From assembly GCF_000337895.1 (NCBI RefSeq), contig NZ_AOMA01000063.1, positions 98,275 through 162,274 of the forward strand: DNA of 64,000 bases, given 5' to 3'. The notes under the pieces are model-generated. The model had not been told where the DNA came from and searched no databases. It saw only the letters and a list, made by a program, of their open reading frames with translations. Positions 27,797 to 36,781 of this stretch are shown in pieces. Each line of letters starts with the position of its first letter. Within the stretch, counting starts at the first letter, position 1. Made by a program: the position numbers and the translations under genes. This stretch comes from Halobiforma nitratireducens JCM 10879. GTDB lineage: Archaea > Halobacteriota > Halobacteria > Halobacteriales > Natrialbaceae.

Positions 27797-28168
27797 ATGA
27801 CCCGAGCACGAACGGGAGCCGAAACGGGAACCGATGCGGCCCCGGTCGAAGACGCTGTTCTGGCGATGAAACAGACCAACCCGGAGCTGTCTCCGGCGGA
27901 GCTGGCGTCGCGCGTCGACTGTTCGATCGACCGCGTCGAGACGATTCTCGAACAGCGGGGCCGTCTCGAGGTTGACCCCGACGACTCCCTCGAGGCGGCC
28001 GATCGAGAGTGGGACGACCCCCGTCGGTGTCCGTTCTGCGGTGACCCGATCGCCGACGGCGGTCCCGGGTTCGTCGACCACGTCGACGAGACCGACGAGT
28101 GCGCCGTCGCGTTCTCGCGGTGGCGCGAAGGGATCGCCGGCGACGTCGCCGAGGAGTGGGTCGCCTGA
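27797..28168 (+). CDS. small HTH plus zinc-knuckle protein, unknown function
   Basis: A 123-residue acidic protein. The middle (AVLAMKQTNPELSPAELASRVDCSIDRVETILEQRG, about 20-55) is a helix-turn-helix; the second half has CPFCGDPI followed by HVDETDEC, a C2HC-type zinc knuckle. It could be a DNA-binding regulator. Start ATG 27797 is preferred to an earlier frame that is basic and unlike a haloarchaeal protein. The next gene, also a zinc protein, starts 28 bases downstream, so they probably share a transcript. Confidence 0.75.
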   Translation: MTRARTGAETGTDAAPVEDAVLAMKQTNPELSPAELASRVDCSIDRVETILEQRGRLEVDPDDSLEAADREWDDPRRCPFCGDPIADGGPGFVDHVDETDECAVAFSRWREGIAGDVAEEWVA

Positions 28169-28196
28169 GAGGGATGCGGCGTCCATCGTCCACCCT

Positions 28197-28379
28197 ATGA
28201 GAGAGCCCTGGATCGACCTCGAGTGTCCGTCCTGTCACGAGCAGTGGGAGAGCGACCCGGCCGACCTGCCGGAGCCGGGCAAGGAGTTCGGCTGCGAGCA
28301 CTGTGACGATCGGCGTCCGGTCTCGGAGTTCGTCAAGACGTCGGAAGGACTCGAGATTCACGAGAGCTTCCACGTCTAG
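28197..28379 (+). CDS. small zinc-binding protein (60 aa)
   Basis: A 60-residue protein, WIDLECPSCHEQWESDP then FGCEHCDDRRPVSEFVKT, with two CxxC pairs that make a zinc beta-ribbon, matching the haloarchaeal DUF7836-like small zinc proteins. It probably forms a two-gene unit with the HTH/zinc protein before it. The stop codon is followed within ten bases by TTTCTTTTTC, a plausible terminator. Function unknown. Confidence 0.8.
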   Translation: MREPWIDLECPSCHEQWESDPADLPEPGKEFGCEHCDDRRPVSEFVKTSEGLEIHESFHV

Positions 28380-28598
28380 CTCCGTCGGTTTCTTTTTCGG
28401 CCACCGCTCCGGAGCCTTCGAACCGGACTGCAGGGTGTCGCTTGCACCCGTCAGTTTCGACCCTCGTCTTCCGGTGCTCCGTCTCCACTACACGATCTGG
28501 CGGATCGGGACTCCGCTCTGTCCTCCCCGACTACCCGTTCTTCTCGGTTTCGAGGAACCACCGTTATCGCATATCGGATAGTCCACCCAAACAGTACC

Positions 28599-29045
28599 AT
28601 GACCCCATTGTCCCGATCGATCCGGCCGGCCCTTCAGATCGGCGTCGCGGGCATCGGCGCGTTCGTGATACTTGGGAGTCTGGTCGGGTTCGGAGCAGTG
28701 TTCGTCGAGATGGCTGGGAGCGAGAGCGGGTTCGTCCACGGGCTGTCGATCGTCGTCTTCGGGCTGTACGTGATGGCGGGATTCGTGGTCCTGGCAGTCG
28801 GCTTGTTTCCCTCAGCGCGACGACCACGGGATTCAGTTTTCCCGGGGACAGCGAACCATGCTCGCGTACGGGGCGGTAGCGCCGGTCGTCGGCGTACTCT
28901 GTGTTCCGGTCGGGACACTGCTGGCTCCGCCGCTCCCTGGCCCGATCGTCTCGGCCCTCGTCGTCGGGTTGGTCGTGTTCTCCTGACCGGTCCTTTCGCG
29001 ACCGTGCTCGCGATGGGACTGAACTTCCGAGAGCGGCTGTCGTAG
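28599..29045 (+). pseudogene. membrane protein gene with a frame-shifted middle
   Basis: The frame is open for 148 codons. Residues 1-72 are a good membrane protein (helices GVAGIGAFVILGSLVGFGAVF and GLSIVVFGLYVMAGFVVLAV). Residues 73 to about 128 become arginine-rich and unlike anything haloarchaeal, while the +1 frame over 28820-28983 encodes two new helices (YGAVAPVVGVLCVPVGTLL, IVSALVVGLVVF) with GC-rich third positions. The original frame again makes sense at the end (TGPFATVLAMGLNFRERL). Two opposite indels, near 28815-28850 and near 28980, would scramble only the middle. A TATA-like element near 28567 precedes it. Confidence 0.5.
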
Positions 29046-29094
29046 TCGATCGTCCGTGCTCCAGTTCGTGCTGACGTGATCGTTGCTCGTGGCG

Positions 29095-31041
29095 TTAGTA
29101 CCGCAGCAGCCGCATGCCGTTGAGGATGACCAGCAACACGCTACCGATGTGGACGAGCATACCGCTTGCCATGTGGACGTAGCCCGCGAAGACGCCCGCG
29201 AGCAGCAGGACGACCGTCGCCACGGCGATGGTAACGTTCTCGGCGATGTTCCAGCGGGTCGCCTTGCTAAGTCCGACAGCGTAGGGAATCCGTCTCAAGT
29301 CGTCGGCCATCAGCGCCATATCCGCAGTCTCGATAGCAGTGTCGGTCCCGGCAGCGCCCATCGCGATTCCGACGTCGGCGGTCGCAAGCGAGGGAGCGTC
29401 GTTGATCCCGTCGCCGACCATCGCGACGACGTGGCCCGACTCCCGGAACGCCTCGATCGCATCCTGTTTCTCCTCGGGCAACAGGGCAGCCCGGTAGTCG
29501 TCGATTCCGACGGCTTCCGCGACCGCACGCGCGGTGCGTTCGTTGTCGCCGGTCAGCATCACCGTGCGGACACCAGCGTCCTGTAGCGCGGCGACGACGG
29601 CTGCCGCGTCGTCACGAAGGCCGTCCCGCATCGAGACGACACCGACTATTTCGTCCTCGAGAGCGACGTAGACGGCTGTTTCACCCTCTTTCTCTCGGTC
29701 GTGGGCGTATGCTGTGGCCGTCTCGGCAGGTTCGATTTCGCGGTCCGCGAGCAGTGTTCGGTTACCGACGACGAGACGATGTCCGTCGTAGTGTGCCACC
29801 ACGCCTTTCCCAGGGACGACCTCGAACGTGTCCGGGTTCGGAATCCCCGAGGCCACGTGGTCGTCGCCGTTCGACGGTGACTCGAGTCCCGAAGCGACAC
29901 CGCCGTCGGTCACGTACGCTCGACTCGACCCGCCGCCGCGGTCTCGAGCGGCCTCGACGATCGCGTCCGCGAGGTGGTGTTCGCTCCGTTTCTCGGCGAT
30001 CGCAGCGTACCGAATCACGTCGTCTTCGGTGACGCCGAACCCCTCGACGTCCGCGACGGTCGTCTCGCCTTTCGTCAGCGTCCCGGTCTTGTCGAACGCG
30101 ACGAGGTCGATCTTGCCCGCGGTTTCGAGGTGCTCGCCACCTTTCATCAGGACGCCCGAGCGAGCGGCGTTCCCGATGGCGCTCACGATACTAACCGGGG
30201 GCCCGATGACCAGCGCACCGGGACAACCGATGACCAACAGCGTCAGCGCGAGGATCGCGTTTCCGGTGACGGCGTATGCAAGGACCGCCAACACGACGAT
30301 CGCGGGCGTGTAGTACGTCGCGAACCGCTCGATGATCGTCTCCGTCGGTGCCTGGGCCTCCTGGGCCTCTTCGACGCGACGGATGATCCGCTCGAGGGTC
30401 GTATCCCGACCCGTGTCGGTGGCGACGACCTCGAGTGCACCCTCCTGGTTGATCGTGCCGGCGTAGACCGCGTCGCCTGTCGCCTTGTGGACGGGTGCGC
30501 TTTCACCGGTGACGGGTGACTGATCGATCGCGCTCTCGCCGTCGTCGACCTCGCCGTCGACGGGCACCTTCGCGCCGGGCTCGACGACGACCGTCTCGCC
30601 TTCCTCCACCTCACGTGCAGGGATTTTCGTCTCTTCCCCACCGCGGCGAACGATCGCCGTGTCGGGGCTCATCTCGAGCAACTCCTCGAGCGCCGATCGA
30701 GTTTTCCCCATCGTCCTGGCTTCGAGGTAGTTGCCGAGCGCGAACAGGAAGACGACGGCCGCGGCCTCCCAGTATTCGCCGATGACGATCGCGCCGATGG
30801 CGGCCAGGGTGACGAGCGTATTGATCCCGACTGTCCGGACCCGCAACGTATAGTAGGCCTTCTTCACGACGTCGTAGCCGCCGACGACGGCCGCAAGGAC
30901 CAGCAGGGTCGCGCTGGCTCGCTCGAGGCCGAGCCCGTAGCCGAGCCCCCAGCCGACAACGAACAGCAGGCCGCTGGCGACGACGATCGCTGGCTTCCGG
31001 CGGGCCCGGACCCAGCCCCCGAGGGCACTGATGCGACTCAC
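29095..31041 (-). CDS. P1B-type heavy-metal ATPase with a CPG motif
   Basis: A 648-residue metal-exporting P-type ATPase without its own HMA domain. It has SPVTGES, the ion-site helix with GCPGALVIGPP, DKTGT in LVAFDKTGTLTKGE, EHHLADAI as the HP-type loop, and MVGDGINDAPSLA. The transmembrane metal motif is CPG where copper and zinc pumps carry CPC, SPC or similar, so metal choice is uncertain (Zn, Cd or Co are candidates). It starts with GTG at 31041, seven bases after the HMA protein gene ends; a divergent regulator with a Cys pair follows. The trio looks like a metal-responsive efflux module. Confidence 0.92.
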   Translation of the reverse strand: MSRISALGGWVRARRKPAIVVASGLLFVVGWGLGYGLGLERASATLLVLAAVVGGYDVVKKAYYTLRVRTVGINTLVTLAAIGAIVIGEYWEAAAVVFLFALGNYLEARTMGKTRSALEELLEMSPDTAIVRRGGEETKIPAREVEEGETVVVEPGAKVPVDGEVDDGESAIDQSPVTGESAPVHKATGDAVYAGTINQEGALEVVATDTGRDTTLERIIRRVEEAQEAQAPTETIIERFATYYTPAIVVLAVLAYAVTGNAILALTLLVIGCPGALVIGPPVSIVSAIGNAARSGVLMKGGEHLETAGKIDLVAFDKTGTLTKGETTVADVEGFGVTEDDVIRYAAIAEKRSEHHLADAIVEAARDRGGGSSRAYVTDGGVASGLESPSNGDDHVASGIPNPDTFEVVPGKGVVAHYDGHRLVVGNRTLLADREIEPAETATAYAHDREKEGETAVYVALEDEIVGVVSMRDGLRDDAAAVVAALQDAGVRTVMLTGDNERTARAVAEAVGIDDYRAALLPEEKQDAIEAFRESGHVVAMVGDGINDAPSLATADVGIAMGAAGTDTAIETADMALMADDLRRIPYAVGLSKATRWNIAENVTIAVATVVLLLAGVFAGYVHMASGMLVHIGSVLLVILNGMRLLRY

Positions 31042-31047
31042 GATCGG

Positions 31048-31263
31048 TCACCGGGGCCGAGGCGTGTATCCCTGGTTCGAAATCGTTCGCTCGAACGACT
31101 CGCGGTCGGCGGTCCCGGCGTCGTACTCGAGTTCGACTCGGCCGGTAGTGTAGTGAACGTCGGCCCGTTCGACGCCGTCGGTCCGTTCTAATGCCCGCTC
31201 GAGGTTGTTCGCACAGGTCGGACACTCGAAGTCAGTGACGCGGTATTCGACGAGTTGGGTCAT
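31048..31263 (-). CDS. HMA-domain metal chaperone
   Basis: A 71-residue CopZ-like protein consisting of one heavy-metal-associated domain. The ferredoxin-like fold pattern is complete, with the metal-binding loop FECPTCANNLERAL (Cys14 and Cys17). It lies directly before the ATPase gene on the same strand and probably takes the place of the N-terminal domain the pump lacks, delivering metal to it. The TATA element GATATATTT (minus strand, 31293-31301) is about 30 bases upstream. Confidence 0.93.
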   Translation of the reverse strand: MTQLVEYRVTDFECPTCANNLERALERTDGVERADVHYTTGRVELEYDAGTADRESFERTISNQGYTPRPR

Positions 31264-31292
31264 ACTCGAGTCGTGCTACGGCGCGCTCGCCC

Positions 31293-31301
31293 AAATATAT
31301 C
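31293..31301 (-). promoter_or_regulatory. TATA box of the HMA-ATPase operon
   Basis: AAATATATC on the plus strand reads GATATATTT toward the HMA gene and lies 30-38 bases before its ATG. The next bases upstream (TCAAATTATCTGTTTTGGC, 31304-31323) are AT-rich and asymmetric; as the space between two divergent genes they may hold the operator for the ArsR-like regulator. Confidence 0.6.
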
Positions 31302-31418
31302 ACTCAAATTATCTGTTTTGGCGTAGGGACGACGACGCCAGCCGGTGAAACGAGTCGTCTAGCCGGTCGGCCGGACGACTACGACTTATACGGCCCGACG
31401 GACAACCTTCGGCAACGA

Positions 31419-31976
31419 ATGACCGAATTCACGTCGGACGTGACACTCGAGGACGTGGTCGTCCGCGATACGAACGTCTCGAACGCCGTCGACGAACCCG
31501 TGCGAGCGATGCTCCTCGATATGCTCGCCGACCGCGAGCGTACTGTCTCGGAGCTCGACAGCGCCCTCGAACGGCGGGGATACGATCGCACCGAGAACAC
31601 GATCCGCCACCACGTCAACCAGTTGCGCGACGCCGGCCTCGTCGAAGTCGCCCGTCTCGAGGAGCGGGGTGGCGCGACGATCAAGTACTACCGGGCGAAC
31701 ACGATCGTGCTCTCGTACGGGGTTCCGGACGACCGGCGCGAGGACGTGGCGGCGATGGCCGCCGATATCGCGCCCGAGATCACAGGGATCGTCGCGGATC
31801 TCGAGGACGAGTACGGCGACCACATCGAGCGGATCGCCGACGAGATGGCACCGTGCGAACACTGTCGGGGCCAGAAGTACGAGACGTATCTGCTGTTGAC
31901 GATCCTCCGACGTGGATTCGTCGAGGGAGTCGTCCGGGAGCAGAACGGAGCAGCCGACGCTGGAGAGAAAAAATAA
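31419..31976 (+). CDS. ArsR-like winged-helix metal regulator
   Basis: A 185-residue DNA-binding protein. Residues about 25-95 are a winged helix (AMLLDMLADRERTVSELDSALERRGYDRTENTIRHHVNQLRDAGLVEV). The C-terminal part carries a lone Cys pair, MAPCEHCRGQKYE (about 147-150), a good metal sensor site. It is divergent from the HMA-ATPase operon and therefore the likely controller of it. A TATA-like ACTTATA at 31384-31390 lies 29-35 bases before the ATG. Confidence 0.87.
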   Translation: MTEFTSDVTLEDVVVRDTNVSNAVDEPVRAMLLDMLADRERTVSELDSALERRGYDRTENTIRHHVNQLRDAGLVEVARLEERGGATIKYYRANTIVLSYGVPDDRREDVAAMAADIAPEITGIVADLEDEYGDHIERIADEMAPCEHCRGQKYETYLLLTILRRGFVEGVVREQNGAADAGEKK

Positions 31977-32036
31977 CAGCGACCCGGAGCCGGAGCGTTT
32001 CGGTTGGGCGAGCGACGACGCGTGAGCGATGCGGGC

Positions 32037-32513
32037 TCAGCGCCGCATCAACTCGGATATTTTGTCGGTGATTCCGACATCGCTACCGAGTTTCAGGTAG
32101 TAGGCGTCGCCACCGTCCTCGTAGTAGTCGTCGATTCGCCGTTTGATCTCGAACCCGAGGTGTTCGTAGAACTGGAGGGCGTTTTCGTTGCTCGTCCGAG
32201 CGTGGCAGGTGATCGAATCGTGGTCGTCGGCGACGCGGGCGACCAGTCGTTTGCCGATCCCTTCGCCTCGACACTTGGGTGCGACCGCGAGAAAGAGAAT
32301 GTAGCCGTCGCGACGGACGGCCGCGAACCCGATGAGTTCGTCGTTCCGAACGTAGCAGTGGACCTTCGAGCGGCGATAAGCGTCGGTGAAGAAATCGTGG
32401 CGCTGCTTGAGCACGCCCTCCCGGCGGCTGATCTCCTCTTTGAGCTGCCAGGCTTCGTCGACGTAGTCGTCGCTCCCCGGGGCGACGACCCGACTGTCGA
32501 TGTTGACGCTCAC
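32037..32513 (-). CDS. GNAT family N-acetyltransferase
   Basis: A 158-residue acetyl-CoA-dependent acetyltransferase. The CoA-binding motif A is LFLAVAPKCRGEGIGKRLV (Q/RxxGxG/A as RGEGIG), followed by CHARTSNENALQFYEHLGFE, the RimI-like beta5-alpha4 segment. That pattern is typical of archaeal protein N-terminal or small-molecule acetyltransferases; substrate unknown. Two GTG codons (32519, 32513) are possible starts; 32513 gives MSVNID and is preferred. Confidence 0.87.
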   Translation of the reverse strand: MSVNIDSRVVAPGSDDYVDEAWQLKEEISRREGVLKQRHDFFTDAYRRSKVHCYVRNDELIGFAAVRRDGYILFLAVAPKCRGEGIGKRLVARVADDHDSITCHARTSNENALQFYEHLGFEIKRRIDDYYEDGGDAYYLKLGSDVGITDKISELMRR

Positions 32514-32750
32514 TACCACACCCTAACATCGTGGCCAATATAATTCCTCCGGCACCAGTCCCACGCCACGTCGGTCCAGTACCGACGCATTCGACCGATC
32601 TCTGCCGGTCTCTGACGCCCGGTCCGACCCTCGGTTTCCCCCATCTCGAGCCCAGCGGCGAGTCGATCTCGAGCCGAAAAACGGAGACGGCACGTGGTCC
32701 CCTTCTGGAAAACGACGGGCATACCACCCGGGCCGTCGTACCACCGATGA

Positions 32751-33182
32751 ATGTCGTTCGAACTGCGCGATCACACGGCAGACATCGCCGTCGCCGCCAC
32801 CGGCGAGACCCTCGAGGGAGTTTTCGCTGCCGTCGCCGACGGACTCGCGGCCGCGTCGGTCGACGACGCGCCCGACGACGGAGCGCGGTTCTCGGTCTCC
32901 GTCTCGGCCGAGAGCCGCGAGGCGTTGCTGTTCGACTACCTCGACGAGTTGATCTATCTCCGGGACGTGCGCGCCGAACTCCCGGTCGACCACGAGGTAG
33001 CTGCGATCGAAGGGCCCGGTCGATCCGACGACAAGGGAGATACCTGGTCGCTCGAGGCCAGCGCCCGCGGCGTCCCTCTGGCCGAGATCGACGCCAGGGA
33101 GGTCAAGGCCGTGACCTACTCGGAGATGCGTCTCGAGCGGATCGACGACGGCTGGGAGGCGTACGTCGTCTTCGACGTGTGA
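32751..33182 (+). CDS. archease, tRNA-ligase activating protein
   Basis: A 143-residue archease, a chaperone that activates the RtcB ligase by helping its guanylation. Conserved points are FELRDHTADIAVAATGETLEGVFAAVADGL, LFDYLDELIYLRD and the C-terminal VKAVTYSEMRLER, with the calcium-binding aspartates at D8/D12-type positions. RtcB is encoded 680 bases downstream on the same strand, with a broken lipoprotein gene in between on the other strand. The two therefore need separate promoters here, unlike the operon seen in several archaea. Confidence 0.95.
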   Translation: MSFELRDHTADIAVAATGETLEGVFAAVADGLAAASVDDAPDDGARFSVSVSAESREALLFDYLDELIYLRDVRAELPVDHEVAAIEGPGRSDDKGDTWSLEASARGVPLAEIDAREVKAVTYSEMRLERIDDGWEAYVVFDV

Positions 33183-33224
33183 GCGGCCCGGAGAGTACGG
33201 ATCGCTGTAATGGGGCCGATTGAG

Positions 33225-33705
33225 CTACCCCAGCCCGTCTACCGTCGTCGCGTACGTCTCGCCGAAGACGTGGTGTTCGGTCACTGCGACGCGACGGAAC
33301 CCGCCGCTAACGGTCGCTTCGAGGCGATACCCCGACCCGACGAGATCGTCAGAACAGGCCATCCGGAGCCCCGAATCGTCGGCCGCGACGACGAGCAGGT
33401 CCAGCCGCTCCTGGGACAGTTCGTACTCGGCGTGAGCCAACTCGACGGTCCCACACTCGCTCGAGCCGAACTTCGCTCGAGCCGAACTCGACCGTGCCGC
33501 GGACGGTGACGGTCGTGCCGTCCTCGTCGACGGTCACGTCCGGTGGATCGTGGACGGCGAGGTCCGTCGCCGTGCGCTCGAAGTCGGTACTGACCCTCGA
33601 GCCGACGATGGGCAGTCCCGACAGACAGCCAACGGTCGCGACGGTTCCGAGAGTGGCGGTCCCAGCGAGGAGGTGTCTGCGGCTCACACGCTCTCCAGCG
33701 GTCAT
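33225..33705 (-). pseudogene. Tat lipoprotein gene broken by a 16-bp duplication
   Basis: The first part encodes a Tat lipoprotein signal (VSRRHLLAGTATLGTVATVGCLSG, lipobox before Cys27), then TDLAVHDPPDVTVDEDGTTVTVRGTVEFGSSE. After that the frame turns into arginine-rich noise, while the next frame continues sensibly: LAHAEYELSQERLDLLVVAADDSG to HHVFGETYATTVDGLG. The break coincides with a perfect tandem duplication of a 16-base unit (33458-33473 and 33474-33489). Removing one unit restores a single 155-residue frame (…VEFGSSECGTVELAHAEYE…). Function of the intact protein unknown. Confidence 0.85.
33458..33489. repeat. 16-bp tandem duplication causing a frameshift
   Basis: TCGCTCGAGCCGAACT occurs twice head to tail with no mismatch. 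The extra copy shifts the lipoprotein frame by one base and looks recent because both copies are identical. A sequencing or assembly artefact is less likely given the clean unit. Confidence 0.9.
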
Positions 33706-33865
33706 ACTCGAGGAGACACGAGCCCCACCCTACCCTCTCCCGGTAGCTCAAACGGCGATTTCACCTCTCCGTCGACTGCTCGGTCGACCAATCGTTCGCC
33801 CGGACTGTCCGTGCTCACGACCGAAGAGACGAACATCTTTCATCGTTGCGAACGGAGTGTCGCGT

Positions 33866-35377
33866 ATGAGCAACCCCACGTTCGACGCCGACGGCATCAC
33901 GCTCGAGCAGGTGCGTGAGTACGTCTGGGAGGTCCCACAAGAAGGAGACATGCGTACCCCCGCGCGGGTACTGGCAAGCGAAGCCTTACTCGAGGAGATC
34001 GCCGACGACAAGACCTTAGAGCAGATCACGAACACGACCCATCTGCCGGGGATCACCAACTACGCGATCTGTATGCCCGACGGCCACCAGGGGTATGGCT
34101 TCCCCGTCGGGGGAGTCGGCGCACTCGACGCCGAAAACGGCTGTATTTCGCCCGGTGCGGTCGGCTACGACATCAACTGCGGTGTCCGGATGATGCGGAC
34201 GAACCTGACCTACGACGACCTGCGGGGCCGCGAGGAGGAACTCGTCGACTCCCTGTTCGCGAACGTCCCGTCGGGGCTGGGTGGGGGCGGCATCGTCGAA
34301 GCCGGCGTCGACACCGTCGACGAGATCCTCGAGCGTGGCGTCGAGTGGGCCGTCGAGAACGGCCACGGCGTCGAGGAAGACCTGCTGCACTGCGAGGATG
34401 AAGGCATCCGGACGGAGGCCGACGCCTCGAAGATCAGCCAGAAAGCGAAAGACCGCGGCAAGAACCAGATCGGGTCGCTGGGCTCGGGCAACCACTTCCT
34501 CGAGGTCCAGCGTGTCACCGACGTCTTCGACGACGAGGTCGGCGACGCCTACGGACTCGAGGAAGACCAGATCGTCGTCCTCATTCACTGTGGCTCCCGC
34601 GGGCTGGGTCACCAGACCTGCAACGACTACCTGCGCAAGATCGAACAGCAACATCAGGGCCTGCTGGACCAGTTGCCGGACAAGGAACTCGCGGCCGCGC
34701 CGGCGGGCTCACAGCTCGCGGAAGACTACTACAAGGCGATGAACGCGGCGATCAACTTCGCGTGGGTCAACCGCCAGCTGATCATGCACCGCACGCGACA
34801 GGTCTTCGAGCGGGTGTTCGATCGCACCTGGGAGGAGATGGAGATGGAATTGCTGTACGACGTGGCCCACAATATCGCGAAGAAGGAGACCCACGAAGTC
34901 GGGGTCGGGCCGGAGGGTCGACCGGTGCGAGACGGCGAAGCCGTCGAGCGAGAAGAGCGGGAACTGTTCGTTCACCGGAAGGGTGCAACTCGAGCCTTCC
35001 CCGCCGGCCACCCCGAGGTGCCCGACGCCTACCGCGACGTCGGGCAGCCGGTCATCATCCCAGGCAGCATGGGTGCCGGCAACTACGTCCTTCGGGGCGG
35101 CGAGAACTCGATGGACCTCACGTTCGGCTCGACGGCCCACGGCGCGGGCCGGCTGATGAGTCGCACCCAGGCGAAAAACGAGTACTGGGGCGGTGACGTC
35201 CAGCAGGAACTCGAAGAGCAAGACCAGATATACGTCAAGGCACAGTCCGGCGCGACGGTCGCCGAGGAGGCACCCGGCGTCTACAAGGACGTCGACGAGG
35301 TCGTCCGTGTTTCGGACGCGCTGGGCATCGGCGACAAGGTCGCACGGACGTTCCCGGTCTGTAACATCAAGGGCTGA
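33866..35377 (+). CDS. rtcB: RtcB-type RNA ligase
   Basis: Joins tRNA exons after intron removal, using GTP and Mn2+, with archease help. The 503-residue protein shows all family marks: MPDGHQGYGFPVGGVGAL, GYDINCGVRMMRT with the metal-binding Cys, GSLGSGNHFLEVQ, LIHCGSRGLGHQ, VIIPGSMGAGNYVLRG and STAHGAGRLMSR, where the His takes the GMP. No intein interrupts it. ATG 33866 is chosen because the homologous chain begins near MSNPTFDADGITLEQVREYVWEVP; the preceding frame is non-coding. The gene is single and on the same strand as archease. Confidence 0.97.
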   Translation: MSNPTFDADGITLEQVREYVWEVPQEGDMRTPARVLASEALLEEIADDKTLEQITNTTHLPGITNYAICMPDGHQGYGFPVGGVGALDAENGCISPGAVGYDINCGVRMMRTNLTYDDLRGREEELVDSLFANVPSGLGGGGIVEAGVDTVDEILERGVEWAVENGHGVEEDLLHCEDEGIRTEADASKISQKAKDRGKNQIGSLGSGNHFLEVQRVTDVFDDEVGDAYGLEEDQIVVLIHCGSRGLGHQTCNDYLRKIEQQHQGLLDQLPDKELAAAPAGSQLAEDYYKAMNAAINFAWVNRQLIMHRTRQVFERVFDRTWEEMEMELLYDVAHNIAKKETHEVGVGPEGRPVRDGEAVEREERELFVHRKGATRAFPAGHPEVPDAYRDVGQPVIIPGSMGAGNYVLRGGENSMDLTFGSTAHGAGRLMSRTQAKNEYWGGDVQQELEEQDQIYVKAQSGATVAEEAPGVYKDVDEVVRVSDALGIGDKVARTFPVCNIKG

Positions 35378-35431
35378 CGAACGCTCGAGGCAGTCTCGGC
35401 TTGGCCGACGGGAGCATCACGGGACACGGGC

Positions 35432-36781
35432 TCACGAGTCGCGAAGCGACTGCCGTGCGATCGTCCGGGCTGTCGAGACGTCGAGTTCGTCGAAGGTGTC
35501 GTCCTCCTCGAGCGTCTCGAGGACCGCTTCGACCGGTTCGGTGAACGTGAACGTGAGGTGGACGCCGCTTTTGAAGCCGCCGCTTGTCCGTTCGCTCTCG
35601 AGGACGCCGTAGGTACCGGCCTTGTTGATGTGGCTGTTGACGGTCTCCTGGGTGTAGACGTCTCGATCGGTTCGCTGGCATATCTCGCGGTACAGTGCGT
35701 AGACCGCCGGACTCGGTGCCGCGCCGTCGTTGACGTCCGCGACGACTGCGGCGGCGTACAGCGAGAGTTTCTTCTGGAGGGTCATTCCACCGACCATCTC
35801 GAGTACGCGGTTCTTGACGACCGAATCGTTGGCCGCGTGGACGTGTTGTTCCGTGACGACTGTCTCCCCGTTTCGGTTCGCGATCTCGCCGGCGTCTCGC
35901 AGCAGGTCGATCGCTCGCCGCGCGTCGCCTTCGTTTTTCGCGCCGTAGGCGGCAACCAGTTCGATGACGCCGGCCTCGAGTGCGCCCTCCTTGAACGCGT
36001 CGCGCCGACGGTTGAGAATCTCGATGAGTTCGTTGGCGTCGTAATCCGAGAAGTGGATGCCGGTCGGGTTGTACGAGCTGTCGGTGCGACTATCGAGGTT
36101 CTCGCGGAACTTGGGGTGGTTGGTGATTACGACCGTCGAGACGAGGGTGTCGACGTGCTGTTCGGCCATCACTCGGCTCAGGCTGTAGAGCAGCCTGGAG
36201 TAGGCGGGCTCGTCCTCGCCGACGCGGCCGGTCAGCGCGTCGATCTCGTCGAGGATGAACACGAGCGCGTCGAAGTGTCGATCGACGATCTCGTAGAGCC
36301 GAACGTACTTCGCGTCGGTTGAGACGCCTTTCCGCGGGATGTCCCACGCGACGCCGGCTTTCTTCGCCGTCTGGTGGCCGAGCTTCCAGACGGCACGATC
36401 CAGCGAGTGAGACTCCATCGTCTTGAAGTTGACCGCGACGAAGTCGAAGTCGATGTCGTTCTGTGTGGCCCGTTCCGCGACCTTCTCGGCGACTGCCTTT
36501 ACGGTGAGACTCTTTCCGGTGCCGCTTGGACCATAGAGGAGGAGGTCCGGCGGCCGTTCGCCGTCGAGGGTGTCACGAAACGCCCGCGCTTCGGCGGCCA
36601 GTTGTTCGTCCCGACCGTAGATCCGGTTGTGATCGACGATCGTGTTGGAATCGACGAGTTGCTTGTTCTCGAAGACCGTCTTCCGTTCGCCATCGAGGAT
36701 GCTGTCGACGATCGATCCGTCGGGGGAGTCCGCCGTCCCGTCGTCGTCCCCTCCTCGAGCGTTAGAGGACTCCCGTTTCAT
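35432..36781 (-). CDS. orc1: Orc1/Cdc6 replication initiator
   Basis: A 449-residue origin recognition ATPase. After a disordered N-terminus come the Walker A GPSGTGKS (84-91), Walker B VFILDEIDAL (about 173-182), sensor 1 (VVITNHPKF), ARRAIDLLRDAGEIA as sensor 2, and a C-terminal winged helix with GTYGVLESERTSGGFKSG. The start ATG at 36781 faces a region with many copies of an ACCGTTGTCGAAATGAAA motif. A weak TATA (GGTATTGTGG, minus strand, about 36803-36812) lies between the ATG and the first copy, so the protein probably controls itself. Confidence 0.95.
   Translation of the reverse strand: MKRESSNARGGDDDGTADSPDGSIVDSILDGERKTVFENKQLVDSNTIVDHNRIYGRDEQLAAEARAFRDTLDGERPPDLLLYGPSGTGKSLTVKAVAEKVAERATQNDIDFDFVAVNFKTMESHSLDRAVWKLGHQTAKKAGVAWDIPRKGVSTDAKYVRLYEIVDRHFDALVFILDEIDALTGRVGEDEPAYSRLLYSLSRVMAEQHVDTLVSTVVITNHPKFRENLDSRTDSSYNPTGIHFSDYDANELIEILNRRRDAFKEGALEAGVIELVAAYGAKNEGDARRAIDLLRDAGEIANRNGETVVTEQHVHAANDSVVKNRVLEMVGGMTLQKKLSLYAAAVVADVNDGAAPSPAVYALYREICQRTDRDVYTQETVNSHINKAGTYGVLESERTSGGFKSGVHLTFTFTEPVEAVLETLEEDDTFDELDVSTARTIARQSLRDS

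Noticed and set aside
33440-33500. Programmed frameshift in the Tat lipoprotein gene
   Set aside because: The 16-bp duplication explains the shift fully and no slippery sequence is seen.
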